From Streptomyces sp. 130 (GTDB lineage: Bacteria; Actinomycetota; Actinomycetes; Streptomycetales; Streptomycetaceae), in the NCBI RefSeq assembly GCF_007096885.1, contig NZ_VJNO01000003.1:203790-267789 (forward strand): DNA of 64,000 nt, given 5' to 3'. The notes beneath the pieces are model-generated. The model was not told where the DNA came from. It saw nothing but the letters and a program-made list of their open reading frames with translations, and searched no databases. Made by a program: the position numbers and the translations under genes. Of this stretch, positions 8,333 to 16,044 are shown piece after piece (within the stretch, counting starts at the first letter, position 1; the number at the start of each line of letters is the position of its first letter).

Positions 8333-9733
8333 ATGCGGACATCGGACGAGGCGGGGCGCGGCGCCCGGGGCGCGTCGTTCTCCGTGGCCGACCCGGCCAC
8401 CGGGGAGATCTGCGGCGAGGCCCCCGACATGCGGCCGGACGAGCTGGACGCGGTGATCGGCCGGGCCCACCGGGCCTGGCCCGGGTGGCGGGCCGACGCC
8501 GCCGCCCGGACCCGGGCGCTGCTCGGCGCGGCCGACGCCGTGGAAGCGGCCGGTGACGACCTGGCGCCCCTGCTCACCCGGGAGCAGGGCAAGCCGCTGG
8601 CCGAGTCGTACGCGGAGGTCGCCCGCACGGCGGCCCGGCTGCGCTACTTCGCGGACCTCGCCCCGAGGACGCGGCGGATCAGCGACGGGCGGCCGGTGCG
8701 CAGCGAGGTCCGCTGGCGCCCGGTCGGGCCGGTGGCCGCGATCGTGCCGTGGAACTTCCCGCTGCAACTGGCGGCGGCGAAGTTCGCGCCCGCGCTCGCG
8801 GCGGGCAACACCATGGTCCTCAAGCCGTCGCCGTACACCCCGCTGGCCACCCGGCTGCTGGGGTCCGTCCTGGCGGCCGCCCTGCCCGAGGACGTGCTGA
8901 CCGTGGTAACCGGGCGCGAACCCCTCGGGGCGCGGCTCGCGTCGCACCCGGGCATCCGGCACGTCACCTTCACCGGTTCGGTACCCACCGGACGGGCGGT
9001 CGCCGAGGGGGCGGCGGCATCCCTCGCCCGGGTCACCCTGGAACTGGGCGGCAACGACGCGGCCGTCCTGCTGGACGACGTCGATGTGGAGGCGGTCGCG
9101 GACCGGTTGTTCTGGGCCGCCTTCCGCAACTGCGGGCAGGTCTGCATGGCCGTCAAGCGGGTCTACGCGCCCGCGCGGCTGCACGCGGAGGTGGTCGAGG
9201 CGCTGGCCCAGCGCGCGAAGTCCGTCGCGGTGGGCAGCGGTCTCGACCCGGACACCCGGATCGGCCCGGTCAACAACGCCCCGCAGCTGGCCCGGGTGGC
9301 GGAGCTCACCGAGCGGGCCCTGGCCGACGGTGCCCGGGCCGCGGCCGGCGGGCACCGGCTGGACGGCCCGGGCCACTTCTTCGCCCCGACGGTCCTCACC
9401 GGCGTGCCGCCCGGGAGCGCGGTGGTGACGGAGGAGCAGTTCGGGCCGGTCCTGCCGGTGCTGCCGTACGGAAGCGTCGACGAGGCGGTCGACGCGGCCA
9501 ACGGCACCGGCTTCGGGCTCGGCGGCTCGGTCTGGGGCACCGACCTGGACCGGGCGGAGGCGGTGGCGGACCGGCTGGAGTGCGGGACGGCCTGGATCAA
9601 CCATCACGCCGAACTGTCGCTCGCCCAGCCGTTCGCCGGGATCAAGGACAGCGGGGTCGGCGTCGCGGGCGGCCCCTGGGGGCTGTACGGAAACCTGCGG
9701 CCGTTCGTCGTCCACCGCCCGGAGGGACCGTGA
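8333..9733 (+). CDS. Aldehyde dehydrogenase (NAD(P)+-dependent)
   Basis: 466-residue ALDH-superfamily enzyme oxidising an aldehyde to a carboxylic acid. Cofactor-binding segments GPVAAIVPWNFPLQL and VLKPSPYTPL are present, the catalytic glutamate is in TLELGGND (Glu237), and the nucleophilic cysteine is in NCGQVCMAVKR (Cys271, with Cys267 nearby). Length is slightly short for the family because the N-terminus is trimmed. It starts 8 bases after the MfnB-like gene and its stop overlaps the following GTG (GTGA). A natural role is oxidation of the furan aldehyde made by the first gene, which is inference from the operon. Confidence 0.9.
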   Translation: MRTSDEAGRGARGASFSVADPATGEICGEAPDMRPDELDAVIGRAHRAWPGWRADAAARTRALLGAADAVEAAGDDLAPLLTREQGKPLAESYAEVARTAARLRYFADLAPRTRRISDGRPVRSEVRWRPVGPVAAIVPWNFPLQLAAAKFAPALAAGNTMVLKPSPYTPLATRLLGSVLAAALPEDVLTVVTGREPLGARLASHPGIRHVTFTGSVPTGRAVAEGAAASLARVTLELGGNDAAVLLDDVDVEAVADRLFWAAFRNCGQVCMAVKRVYAPARLHAEVVEALAQRAKSVAVGSGLDPDTRIGPVNNAPQLARVAELTERALADGARAAAGGHRLDGPGHFFAPTVLTGVPPGSAVVTEEQFGPVLPVLPYGSVDEAVDAANGTGFGLGGSVWGTDLDRAEAVADRLECGTAWINHHAELSLAQPFAGIKDSGVGVAGGPWGLYGNLRPFVVHRPEGP

Positions 9734-10842
9734 CCAGGAGATTCAGGGCGGCGGTGCTGCGCTCGTACGAGGAGCCGTTCGCGGTCGAGGACGTCGTCCT
9801 GCGGACGGCACCCGCCGCCGGTGAGCTGCTGGTGGAGATCGCGGGCGCCGGGATGTGCCGGACCGACCTCGCGGTGCGCCGGTCGGCCGGCCGCAGCCCG
9901 CTGCCGGCGGTCCTCGGCCACGAGGGGGCCGGGGTCGTCGTGGAAACGGGCGGCGGGCCCGGTACGGGGATCGGCGTCGGCGACCACGTGGTGCTGAGCT
10001 TCGACTCCTGCGGGCTGTGCCGCAACTGCCGGGGCGCGGCCCCCGCGTACTGCGACTCCTTCGCCTCGCTCAACCTCTTCGGAGGGCGTGCGCAGGAGCC
10101 GCCCCGGCTCGGCGACGCGGACGGGAAGGCGCTGGCGCCCCGGTGGTTCGGCCAGTCCTCGTTCGCCGAGTACGCGCTCGTGTCCGCCCGCAACGCCGTC
10201 CGCGTCGACCCCGCGCTCCCCGTCGAGCTGCTCGGGCCGCTCGGCTGCGGCTTCCTCACCGGGGCCGGGGCGGTGCTGAACACCTTCCGCGCCGGTCCGG
10301 CCGACCCGCTGGTGGTCCTCGGAGCCGGGGCGGTGGGGCTGGCGGCGGTGATGGCGGCGGGGGCGGCCGGGGTGCCGGTCGTGGCGGTGGACCGGTACCC
10401 CCGGCGGCTGGAGCTCGCCGAGCGGTACGGTGCCGTCGCGCTGAGCGCCGGCCCGGCCGGGCTGCCGGAGCGCATCCGCCGGCTGACGGACGGCGGCGCG
10501 CGGTACGCGCTGGACACGACGGCGTCGCCCGCACTGATCAACGACGCGCTCCGGGCGCTCCGCCCGACCGGGACGCTGGGCCTGGTGGCGCGGCTGCACA
10601 GCGCCCTGCCGCTGGAGCCGGGCACCCTGGACCGGGGCCGCAGCGTGCGCCACATCTGCGAGGGGGACGCGGTGCCCGGGCTGCTGATCCCGGTACTGAC
10701 GGAGCTGTGGCGGGCCGGGCGGTTCCCCTTCGACCAGCTGATCCGTACCTATCCCCTGGCCGGCGTCAACGAGGCCGAACGCGACTGCGACGCGGGCCGG
10801 GTGGTCAAACCCGTCCTGATCCCGGAGGGAAGAAGCCGATGA
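9730..10842 (+). CDS. Zinc-dependent alcohol dehydrogenase (MDR family)
   Basis: 370-residue medium-chain dehydrogenase/reductase. Catalytic zinc ligands are Cys43 (GMCRTD) and His64-Glu65 (GHEGAG); the structural zinc is held by Cys94, 97, 100 and 108 (CGLCRNC and YC). The Rossmann motif is VLGAGAVGLAAV, followed by VDRYPRRLELA. The arrangement resembles aryl- or benzyl-alcohol dehydrogenases, which act on bulky ring alcohols. GTG start overlaps the ALDH stop, with GGAGGGA just upstream, and its own stop overlaps the next ATG. Together with the ALDH it could oxidise or reduce the hydroxymethyl and formyl groups of a furan. Confidence 0.88.
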   Translation: MTRRFRAAVLRSYEEPFAVEDVVLRTAPAAGELLVEIAGAGMCRTDLAVRRSAGRSPLPAVLGHEGAGVVVETGGGPGTGIGVGDHVVLSFDSCGLCRNCRGAAPAYCDSFASLNLFGGRAQEPPRLGDADGKALAPRWFGQSSFAEYALVSARNAVRVDPALPVELLGPLGCGFLTGAGAVLNTFRAGPADPLVVLGAGAVGLAAVMAAGAAGVPVVAVDRYPRRLELAERYGAVALSAGPAGLPERIRRLTDGGARYALDTTASPALINDALRALRPTGTLGLVARLHSALPLEPGTLDRGRSVRHICEGDAVPGLLIPVLTELWRAGRFPFDQLIRTYPLAGVNEAERDCDAGRVVKPVLIPEGRSR

Positions 10843-11756
10843 ACGAGGCATGCGGTACAACACCCCAGGACCTGGGGGCGGCGGAGGGTGTGGACGGCGG
10901 TGTGGGGCTGACCGCCCTGCTGGTCGCCGCCGCCCGCGCGATCGAGACCCGTCGCCATGACAGCCTGGCCCGTGACGTCTACGCCGAGCACTTCGTGCGG
11001 GCCGCGCCGGCGTGCGCCGGGTGGCCCGTGCGCATCGAGGAGGTGCCCGACGGGGACGACAACGCGCTGTGGGGCCGGTTCGCCCGCTACTTCGGGCTGC
11101 GGACCCGGGTCCTGGACGACTTCGTCGTGCGGTCGGTGCTCACGGGCGCCCGCCAGGTGGTGCTCCTGGGGGCCGGGCTGGACACCCGGGCGTTCCGGCT
11201 GGACTGGCCGTCGGACTGCGTGTTCTTCGAGATCGACCGGGCGGGCGTGCTGGCCTTCAAGCACCAGGTGCTGACGGACCTGTCGGCGGCGCCGCGGGTC
11301 AAACGCGTGCTGGTTCCGGCCGATCTGCGCGACGACTGGGTCAGCGCGCTGACCGCCTCGGGCTTCGACCCCGGGGCACCGAGCGTCTGGCTGGCGGAGG
11401 GCTTGCTGTTCTATCTGCCGGGCCCGGCAGAAACGTATCTCGTGGACACCGTGGACTTGCTGGCCGCCGAGGGCAGCGCCCTGGCCTTCGAGGCGAAGCT
11501 GGAGGCTGACCTTCTGGCGTACCGGGACAGCGCGACCTACACGGCGACACGCGAGCAGATCGGCATCGACCTGCTCGACCTGTTCGACAAGGGCCCGCGT
11601 CCCGACTCCGCGGGCCGTCTCGCCGCGCGGGGCTGGTCCGCCTCGACGCACACGCCTTTCGAGTTCACCCGCCGCCACGGACGCGGCCCGCTGCCGGAGG
11701 CGAACGACGCGCTGGAGGGCAACCGGTGGATCTTCGCGTACCGGCGCCGCACCTAA
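10839..11756 (+). CDS. SAM-dependent methyltransferase, leucine carboxyl methyltransferase-like (TIGR00027 type)
   Basis: 305 residues. The core matches the LCM/Ppm1-like group common in actinobacteria: VVLLGAGLDTRAFRL as the SAM-binding loop, FFEIDRAGVLAFKHQVL as the acidic second motif, VWLAEGLLFYLP as the substrate motif, and WIFAYRRRT at the end. Family members methylate carboxyl or hydroxyl groups. The ATG overlaps the ADH stop and has GGAGGGA upstream, so it belongs to the operon; capping a furan carboxylate as a methyl ester is a reasonable guess. Oddity: the TAA stop is formed by the TA target duplication plus the first base of the MITE at 11756, so the original C-terminus may have been longer. 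Confidence 0.85.
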   Translation: MNEACGTTPQDLGAAEGVDGGVGLTALLVAAARAIETRRHDSLARDVYAEHFVRAAPACAGWPVRIEEVPDGDDNALWGRFARYFGLRTRVLDDFVVRSVLTGARQVVLLGAGLDTRAFRLDWPSDCVFFEIDRAGVLAFKHQVLTDLSAAPRVKRVLVPADLRDDWVSALTASGFDPGAPSVWLAEGLLFYLPGPAETYLVDTVDLLAAEGSALAFEAKLEADLLAYRDSATYTATREQIGIDLLDLFDKGPRPDSAGRLAARGWSASTHTPFEFTRRHGRGPLPEANDALEGNRWIFAYRRRT

Positions 11757-11917
11757 GGGCTGTCCCGTAATCCCTGGCGGGCGTGCGACGACAGCCACGG
11801 CACCTCGCCGCGTTGTCGGAACGCCCGAATACACCCAGTATTCGGGCGTCCCTCCGCCTTGCGATGCACCGCGTCTGACGCCGCACGCTGATCCACCAGG
11901 GATTACGGGACAGCCCT
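11756..11917. mobile_element. MITE-like element with perfect terminal inverted repeats
   Basis: The outermost 25 bases are perfect inverted repeats (11753-11777 and 11896-11920, including the flanks). The element proper runs AGGGCTGT...ACAGCCCT, 162 bp, and is flanked by TA on both sides (11754-11755 and 11918-11919), consistent with a 2-bp TA target duplication as made by IS630/mariner and some IS5-group transposases. It carries no open frame. Inside is a second perfect hairpin, 12-bp arms 11821-11832 and 11838-11849 with a 5-base loop. It sits exactly between two convergent genes and probably serves as a bidirectional terminator. Family name and parent transposase are not known to me. Confidence 0.75.
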
Positions 11918-11923
11918 TAGCGT

Positions 11924-12427
11924 CTACGGCAACTCGCGGGTGAGCCAGACGACTTCGCCGTTCTCCTCGGTGGAGAGGTGGTCCCGTACGAAGTCGAGCT
12001 TCTCCAGGACGCGGAGCGAGGGCGCGTTCCACGTGCCCACGGTCGACCAGAGCAGCCGCCGCCCGGTCGCGGCGGCGGCTGCGACCACGGCGCGGGCGGC
12101 CTCGGTGGCGTAACCCCGGTTGTGCGCACGCCGGAACAGCTCGTAGGCGATCTCCGGCTCCTCCAGGGTGGAGCGGCCGATGATCAGTCCGCAGTAGCCG
12201 ATGAAGTCGCCCTCGTCGCGGCGCTGGATGGGAAGGAGCGCGATGCCGGTGTTCTCCGTACCGGCGAGGAGACCGGCGATGCCCTTGCGGGCCCGCTCCA
12301 CCGTGTAGGTCTCCTCGCCGCGTTCGGAAAGGAGTTCGCTGAAGTCGCCGGCGTCGGATTCGGCCCAGGGGCGCAGAATCAGCCGCTCGGTCTCCAGGTG
12401 GTACGGCATGGTCGCGTAGGTCGGCAT
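11924..12427 (-). CDS. GNAT acetyltransferase, RimJ/RimL type
   Basis: 167 residues starting MPTYATMPYHLETERLILRPW, the characteristic opening of the RimJ/RimL (Acetyltransf_3) group that acetylates N-termini or small molecules. The acetyl-CoA site is AYELFRRAHNRGYATEAARA, and GTWNAPSLRVLEKLDFV is the typical C-terminal segment. The frame opens 24 bases earlier, but ATG 12427 has TAGGGG upstream and fits the family. It ends 7 bases outside the MITE. Confidence 0.85.
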   Translation of the reverse strand: MPTYATMPYHLETERLILRPWAESDAGDFSELLSERGEETYTVERARKGIAGLLAGTENTGIALLPIQRRDEGDFIGYCGLIIGRSTLEEPEIAYELFRRAHNRGYATEAARAVVAAAAATGRRLLWSTVGTWNAPSLRVLEKLDFVRDHLSTEENGEVVWLTRELP

Positions 12428-12512
12428 GCCCCTACTCTGCCGTACGGCCACGTGCCTTCCGCCGGTGCGGGGGAACTCTCTGTGACGCGGCGACGGGCCG
12501 CGTCCCTGCCCC

Positions 12513-13115
12513 TCACCCGGTGCCGGGGTCCGGCCAGGCCGCGACCAGGGTGTCCACGTCCGGGAAGCGGGGGCCGCCGATCGGCTCCCGGAGCGTTTCG
12601 CCGTTGAGCCAGCACACCTCGCCGGGGCTGCCGTCGCCGATGTCGAACAGGCAGCACACTCCCCCGGCGTCCGCCGTGAGGCCGGTGAACGCCTCCCGGA
12701 CCGTGGCGGAGTGTTCGAAGAGACGGCTCATCGCCGAGGTCGCGGCCCAGAACTCCATGGACGCGTAGTCCGGGTGATGGCCGGACCTGAAGCGGACCGT
12801 GGCGTAGATGTAGCCGACCCGCAGCCGCCCGTCGGCCGGGGGTGCGTAACCGGGCCGGTCGGCGTACGCGCGTACCGCGTCGTCCAGGCCGAACACGAGG
12901 GAGGTGTCGAGGTCGAGCGTGCCGCCTCCGGAGCAGTCGACCGGGGCGCTTTCGAAGTTCGAGGTGAACGGAAGGGCGATCCGGTCACCTCCGGGCAACG
13001 TGACGTGGAGCGGGGGCCCACCGGGGTCCGGCGCGGCCAGATCCGCCAGCGCGGTCAGCGCCCCGGCGACGTTCCGCGGGCGCAGGTAGATGTCGTAGCT
13101 GTAGGTCAGCCCCAT
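12513..13115 (-). CDS. Conserved hypothetical protein, 200 aa
   Basis: Soluble protein with alternating hydrophobic strands (TYSYDIYLRPRNVAGAL at the start, GRLRVGYIYATVRF in the middle, GGVCCLFDIGDGSPGEVCWL near the end) and no motif I can name. The start at 13115 has GGAGGGG nine bases upstream. Codon use matches the neighbours. The Cys-Cys pair in GVCCLF and the aromatic EFWAATSAMSRLFEH are the only distinctive parts. No functional link to the flanking acetyltransferase or SDR genes is visible. Confidence 0.65.
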   Translation of the reverse strand: MGLTYSYDIYLRPRNVAGALTALADLAAPDPGGPPLHVTLPGGDRIALPFTSNFESAPVDCSGGGTLDLDTSLVFGLDDAVRAYADRPGYAPPADGRLRVGYIYATVRFRSGHHPDYASMEFWAATSAMSRLFEHSATVREAFTGLTADAGGVCCLFDIGDGSPGEVCWLNGETLREPIGGPRFPDVDTLVAAWPDPGTG

Positions 13116-13268
13116 GAGCGATGCCCCTCCCCCTCGGCTCTGCGGGATGGCAGCCTCTCATGAACATGCTGCCGGGCCCTGGCGTTTTCCCCCGGGCCCG
13201 GGTCCTGTCAGGCCGGTGCGGGGCCGGCCGCGTACGCCGGCGGCCACGAGCGGTAGCGGCCGGCGCGC

Positions 13269-14063
13269 TCAGGGCAGGATCGAGTCGACGTAGCCGCCGT
13301 CGGCGCGGAGGGCGCCGCCCGTGGTGGCGGAGGCGTACGGCGAGGCGAGGTAGACGACCATGTGGGCGATCTCCTCGGGCTCGATGAGGCGTTGCAGCAG
13401 GGACTGGGGGCGGTGCTTCACCATGAACTCGTGCTGGGCTTCGTCCCAGGGCAGGTCGTCGCCCACGAGTTCGCGGACGAAGTCCTCGACGCCGCCGGTG
13501 TGGGTGGGGCCGGCGATGACGGAGTTGACCGTGACTCCGGTGCCCGCGGCCTCCTTGGCGAAGCCCCGGGAGACCGCGAGCAGCGAGGTCTTGGTCATGC
13601 CGTAGTGGATCATCTCGGCGGGGATGACTACGGCCGAGTCGCTGGCGATGTTGAGGACGCGGCCCCAGCCGTTGTCCTTCATGCGCGGCAGGTAGGCGCG
13701 GATGAGGCGCACCGCGGAGAGGACGTTGACCTCGAAGTAGCGGCGCCACTCCGCGTCCTCGATCTCCAGCGGGGCGGCGGCCCCGAAGACGCCGAGGCTG
13801 TTGACCAGGATGTCGACCGTCGGCGCGGCCTGCAGGACGGCCGCGGTGCCGTGCTCGGTCGCGAGGTCGCCCGCCGCACCGGTGACCTCGTCGTTGCCGG
13901 AGGCGGTCCGCACGGCGTGCACGGCCTCGGCGACGCGTTCCTGGCCGCGTCCGTTCACGACGACGTGGGCCCCGGCGCGGGCCAGCCCGACGGCGATGGC
14001 CTCGCCGATGCCCTGGGTGGAGCCGGTGACCAGGGCGGTGCGGCCGGAGAGATCGATGTGCAT
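13269..14063 (-). CDS. Short-chain dehydrogenase/reductase
   Basis: 264-residue classical SDR. NAD(P)-binding motif TGSTQGIG (about residues 14-21), NSLG in place of NNAG, active-site Ser within NIASDSAVV and the YGMTK Tyr-Lys pair. The end, GGALRADGGYVDSILP, is the usual SDR finish. ATG 14063 is preceded by GAGGAGG, so the frame's earlier ATG (14078) is ignored. It follows an aldo/keto reductase on the same strand with 88 bases between, and both may reduce or detoxify carbonyls in the redox island controlled by the nearby XRE regulator (inference). Confidence 0.88.
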   Translation of the reverse strand: MHIDLSGRTALVTGSTQGIGEAIAVGLARAGAHVVVNGRGQERVAEAVHAVRTASGNDEVTGAAGDLATEHGTAAVLQAAPTVDILVNSLGVFGAAAPLEIEDAEWRRYFEVNVLSAVRLIRAYLPRMKDNGWGRVLNIASDSAVVIPAEMIHYGMTKTSLLAVSRGFAKEAAGTGVTVNSVIAGPTHTGGVEDFVRELVGDDLPWDEAQHEFMVKHRPQSLLQRLIEPEEIAHMVVYLASPYASATTGGALRADGGYVDSILP

Positions 14064-14151
14064 GGCGGTCCTCCTCACGCCCGGGGCGCTGCCCGCCCGG
14101 GCGGGTGGTCGGCGGGAGCGTCCGGCCGGCCGGACGGACGCCGCGCTGGGT

Positions 14152-14976
14152 TCAGTTGAGGGTGTCGGGGTCCGGTCCCGTGCGCAGTCCCCGGTCGAGG
14201 TCGGCGAGGGCGGCCAGGTCGGCGTCGGTCAGGTCGAACCCGAAGACGTCGAGGTTCTGCCGGATGCGGGCGGGGGTGACGGACTTGGGGATCACGATGT
14301 TGCCCGTGGCCAGGTGCCAGCGCAGCACGACCTGCGCGGGCGTTACGCCGTTGGCCTGAGCGATGCGCACGACCGCCTCGTCGTCCAGCACCGCGCCCTG
14401 GGCCAGCGGGCTCCACGCCTCGGTCGCGATGCCGTGCTCGGCGTGGAAGGCGCGCAGTTCCCGCTGCTGGAGGCCGGGGTGCAGCTCGACCTGGTTGACG
14501 GCGGGGACGGTGCCGGTGTGCTCCATGAGCCGCCGCAGATGGGGGACCTGGAAGTTGGAGACACCGATGGCGCGGGCGCGGCCGTCGGCGAGGATCTTCT
14601 CCAGCGCCCTGTACGTCTCGACGTACAGCTCCCGGGCGGGGGTGGGCCAGTGGATGAGGTAGAGGTCCACGTGGTCCAGGCCGAGCTTGTCCAGGGAGGC
14701 GTCGAAGGCGGCAAGGGTCCGGTCGTGACCCTGGTCGGCGTTCCACAGCTTGGTGGTGACGAAGAGCTCCTCGCGCGGCAGGCCGGAGTCGGCGACGGCC
14801 CGGCCGACACCCCGTTCGTTGCCGTAGACCGCGGCGGTGTCGATGCTGCGGTAGCCGGCGTCCAGGGCGTGCCCGACCGCGGTGGCGGTCTCGTCGTCGG
14901 GCACCTGGAAGACACCGAAGCCGAGCTGGGGCATGCGGACGCCGTTGTTGAGCGTGATGTGGGGAACGGAAGTCAC
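14152..14976 (-). CDS. Aldo/keto reductase (2,5-diketo-D-gluconate reductase-like)
   Basis: 274-residue NADPH-dependent (beta/alpha)8 reductase of the AKR5-like group. Signature GYRSIDTAAVYGNE supplies catalytic Asp and Tyr, TTKLWN the Lys and LIHWP the His. The cofactor segment near the C-terminus is IVIPKSVTPARIRQNLDVF. Substrates of such enzymes are small carbonyls, including methylglyoxal and diketogluconate. Its upstream region (15041-15100) has repeated TTGCA/TGCAA elements that look like an operator. It is the first of two aldo/keto reductases in this redox island. Confidence 0.9.
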   Translation of the reverse strand: MTSVPHITLNNGVRMPQLGFGVFQVPDDETATAVGHALDAGYRSIDTAAVYGNERGVGRAVADSGLPREELFVTTKLWNADQGHDRTLAAFDASLDKLGLDHVDLYLIHWPTPARELYVETYRALEKILADGRARAIGVSNFQVPHLRRLMEHTGTVPAVNQVELHPGLQQRELRAFHAEHGIATEAWSPLAQGAVLDDEAVVRIAQANGVTPAQVVLRWHLATGNIVIPKSVTPARIRQNLDVFGFDLTDADLAALADLDRGLRTGPDPDTLN

Positions 14977-15061
14977 GGGGGTGGTCCTTTATGTGTTCGT
15001 CGTACGCCGTGCGGCGAACCGGGCCGGGCCGGCTCGCCGCATATGCATGCAGGCGCGCCTT

Positions 15062-15100
15062 ACTTGCATCGACAATACTTGCACACGCCTATTAATGCAA
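15062..15100. promoter_or_regulatory. Repeated TTGCA motifs upstream of aldo/keto reductase
   Basis: Two direct copies of ACTTGCA (15062-15068 and 15077-15083) followed by an inverted TGCAA (15096-15100), in an AT-rich patch that is unusual for this window. The spacing puts the copies on one helix face about 15 bases apart. A regulator binding site is likely; the XRE-type protein encoded at 16045 is a candidate but there is no direct evidence. Confidence 0.4.
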
Positions 15101-15120
15101 CCGATGACTTCCCGCGTCGG

Positions 15121-15900
15121 TCACCCTGCCAGATGCAGTGCGAAGCCCGAGCGGCCCACCGCTTCCAGGCCCTCCTTGAGGTGCAGCGAGGGGATCTCGT
15201 AGTCGCCGAAGTTCTGGCGGCGGTACGGGATCGGGGCGGTCGATTCCAGCGTGAGCAGGCGCTCCTGCCACGCCTTGGCCGCTTCCCGGTAGTCCGTGGC
15301 GGCCATCCGGTCGCTGCCGTACAGGACGAACGGCGGCAGCACCTCCAGGCCGGGGTAGTGGAGGATGCCGTGCTGGATCGGGAACAGCAGGTCGTCGATG
15401 GGGCCGTTGATGCCCCGGGGCGAGTAGTGGGATTCCAGTCCCCCGACGGTCACCGAGAGGAGGGCGCGACGGCCCGCGAGGGTGCCCTCGCCGTAGCGCT
15501 CGCCGTACTTGGTGTCGCTGTGCTCGCCGACGCCGTACGCGAAGTGGTACGTGAAGACGCGGTCCACCCAGCCCTTGAGGATCGCCGGCATCGTGTACCA
15601 CCACAGGGGGAACTGGAAGATGACGGTGTCCGCCCACAGCAGCTTCTCCTGTTCGGCGCGCACGTCCGGGGTGAGTGCGCCGGCGTCGAAGGCCCGGCCG
15701 GAGTCGCGGGCCGGCTTGAGCGGGTCCGAGGCGTGGGGCCCGTAGTCCGCCGCGTCGACGGTCGCCTTCCAGTCCATCGCGTACAGGTCGCTCACCCGCA
15801 CCTCGTGCCCGGCCGCCTCCAGGGTCGAGACCGCGAGGTCCTTGAGCGAGCCGTTGAGCGACTTCGGCTCGGGGTGGGCGTGGACGATGAGCGTCTTCAT
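15121..15900 (-). CDS. NAD(P)H-dependent oxidoreductase, flavodoxin-like fold (YwrO/MdaB/NQO type)
   Basis: 259 residues. The opening MKTLIVHAHPEPKSLNGSL is the FMN/FAD phosphate-binding loop of NAD(P)H:quinone oxidoreductases, and FQFPLWWYTMPAILKGWVDR is the conserved isoalloxazine segment. Further marks are LLSVTVGG and HYPGLEVLPPFV. Such enzymes do two-electron reduction of quinones and nitro compounds. ATG 15900 is preceded by GAAGGAG. It is divergent from the XRE regulator gene with 144 bases between, so direct control by that regulator is probable. Confidence 0.88.
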   Translation of the reverse strand: MKTLIVHAHPEPKSLNGSLKDLAVSTLEAAGHEVRVSDLYAMDWKATVDAADYGPHASDPLKPARDSGRAFDAGALTPDVRAEQEKLLWADTVIFQFPLWWYTMPAILKGWVDRVFTYHFAYGVGEHSDTKYGERYGEGTLAGRRALLSVTVGGLESHYSPRGINGPIDDLLFPIQHGILHYPGLEVLPPFVLYGSDRMAATDYREAAKAWQERLLTLESTAPIPYRRQNFGDYEIPSLHLKEGLEAVGRSGFALHLAG

Positions 15901-16044
15901 GGGAAACGCACTCCTTCGGATCGGATGGTCTCGATCCTGGACGCCCGGGCGCCCGGTGTTCAGGGGCGCCGCTTCCGTCGGACCGGGCTTCCTGGTACCG
16001 GCAGGGCCACCCTCGCGCGAGGCGGGCGTGGTCATACTGGGGGC

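Noticed and set aside
7569..11756. Complete methanofuran pathway
   Set aside because: Only the MfnB-like step is present; the kinase, aminotransferase, tyramine and glutamate ligase genes are absent.
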